Origin: Cytophagales bacterium
Lineage (GTDB): Bacteria > Bacteroidota > Bacteroidia > Cytophagales > Cyclobacteriaceae
Direction of reading: 5' to 3'
NCBI GenBank assembly: GCA_003504855.1
Contig: DNZD01000014.1
Span: 1 to 6,332 of the forward strand
DNA length: 6,332 nt
Under the pieces are notes generated by a model. The model was not told the origin of the DNA. It was given only the letters and a program-made list of their open reading frames with translations, and ran no database searches. The translations under genes and the position numbers were made by a program. Shown here piece by piece: positions 5,462 to 6,332 of this stretch; position 1 is the stretch's first letter, and each line of letters starts with the position of its first letter.

Positions 5462-6332
5462 GTGGCGCAAGAACGAAAAAAAAGAAGAATTGTCATCGCC
5501 TCCATCCTCAAACCGGTGGACGACACCCGCATGATGGAGAAGATTGGCATGAGCCTTCAACAAGCCGGTTATGACGTTACCGTTGTTGGATATCCGGCAA
5601 AGTCACTCAAGGTCTGGCCCGGCATTCGTGTGATCTCACTACCAGCGTTTGCCCGCCTCAGCACAGGACGGATTAAAGCCCGGTGGACCGTCTTAATAAA
5701 AGCCTGGCAGGAACGTCCTGACTTTTTCATTTTCACCACCCATGAGCTGATGGGTACGGCCCTGTTGTTGAAGATCTTTAGCAATACCACGTTGGTATAT
5801 GACGTGCGCGAAAACTACTACCGCAACATCCGCTATAGCGAAGCCTTTCCACGAATTCTGCGATTGCCTCTGGCGGCGATGGTGCGGTTCAAAGAGAAAC
5901 TGCTTGCGCCCATGATCGACCATTTTCTGCTAGCGGAGCGCGCCTATGAATCGGAATTCCGATTCCACCGGGGTGGCTGGACTGTAATCGAAAATAAGGC
6001 GGTCGGGATTGAACCGCTTGCGCGAAAGCGCGGAGGACGACGGCTGCTGTTTTCAGGCACACTCGCTGTCAGTACCGGTGTGTTCTGCGCTATTAATCTG
6101 GCTATCCTTATGCATCAGCAAGATCCAAAGGTTACCCTCACTATCGCGGGTTATGCCGCCTCGCGTCAGGTGCAGGAAAAGCTGGCAGGTCTCGCGCAGG
6201 TCCATTCATGGATCACTCTGGTAGGCATTACAGAACTGGTATCGCATGAGGTTATTGTGCAACGCATCCACGAAAGTGATCTTGCGCTGGTCGCGTATCC
6301 ACCCGCCCACCATACCGAAGGCTCCAGACCAA
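5462..6332 (+). CDS. GT4-type glycosyltransferase (3' partial)
   Basis: The first 290 residues of a GT-B glycosyltransferase, likely transferring a sugar from an activated donor to a surface polysaccharide or lipid; the acceptor is unknown. The frame is open from GTG 5462 to the window end. An in-frame TAG at 5456-5458 limits the N-terminus, and the first ATG (5531) would delete the first beta strand, so GTG is the likely start. The N-terminal Rossmann half shows KKRRIVIASILKPVDDTRM, a GYDVTVVGY strand, and FTTHELMGTALLL followed by VYDVRENYYRNI (residues 112-123), the usual GT4 pattern before the inter-domain region. The donor-binding half begins near RRLLFSGTLA, with LTIAGYA, WITLVGIT and ALVAYPP. 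The sequence stops at TEGSRP, where the donor-site motif would follow. No neighbouring surface-glycan gene is visible. An A8 run lies in codons 5-8. Confidence 0.85.
   Translation, partial: MAQERKKRRIVIASILKPVDDTRMMEKIGMSLQQAGYDVTVVGYPAKSLKVWPGIRVISLPAFARLSTGRIKARWTVLIKAWQERPDFFIFTTHELMGTALLLKIFSNTTLVYDVRENYYRNIRYSEAFPRILRLPLAAMVRFKEKLLAPMIDHFLLAERAYESEFRFHRGGWTVIENKAVGIEPLARKRGGRRLLFSGTLAVSTGVFCAINLAILMHQQDPKVTLTIAGYAASRQVQEKLAGLAQVHSWITLVGITELVSHEVIVQRIHESDLALVAYPPAHHTEGSRP

Overview
The window looks like ordinary chromosomal DNA from a Bacteroidota bacterium, most likely of the Cytophagales type. The evidence is protein-level resemblance (an alkylglycerol-monooxygenase-like hydroxylase, a DUF3108 exported protein, and a DapD variant with a C-terminal ESTDKKTSLNDALRE block). 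TAnnTTTG-type -7 promoter elements and mostly absent Shine-Dalgarno sequences fit this too. The taxon is inferred from sequence style, not from a search.

Layout, left to right. A membrane di-iron hydroxylase of the sterol desaturase superfamily enters from the left edge (+) and overlaps a small lipoprotein gene by 11 bp. Tail to tail with these is an unrecognised two-helix membrane protein (-). This diverges from a 3-hydroxybutyryl-CoA dehydrogenase gene (+), which converges on mscL (-). The mscL gene diverges across a 186-bp intergenic region from a stand-alone CheY-like receiver (+). The receiver converges on a DUF3108 protein (-) lying directly downstream of dapD (-). dapD diverges across only 22 bp from a GT4-type glycosyltransferase (+) that runs off the right edge.

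The genes do not form one pathway. They cover lipid hydroxylation, beta-hydroxyacyl-CoA metabolism, osmotic safety valve, signalling, lysine/diaminopimelate synthesis and glycan synthesis. Only two pairs look like operons: hydroxylase + lipoprotein, and dapD + DUF3108. The arrangement is very compact: nine genes with six strand switches, and convergent junctions of 10, 4 and 2 bp with no convincing hairpin terminator.

There is no RNA gene, CRISPR array, insertion sequence or evident novel system. No stretch over 300 bp lacks a gene. The points most worth a second look are a heptanucleotide tandem repeat across a pair of convergent stop codons, a repeat-bearing mscL leader with a well-formed promoter, and an A8 tract at the start of the glycosyltransferase gene.
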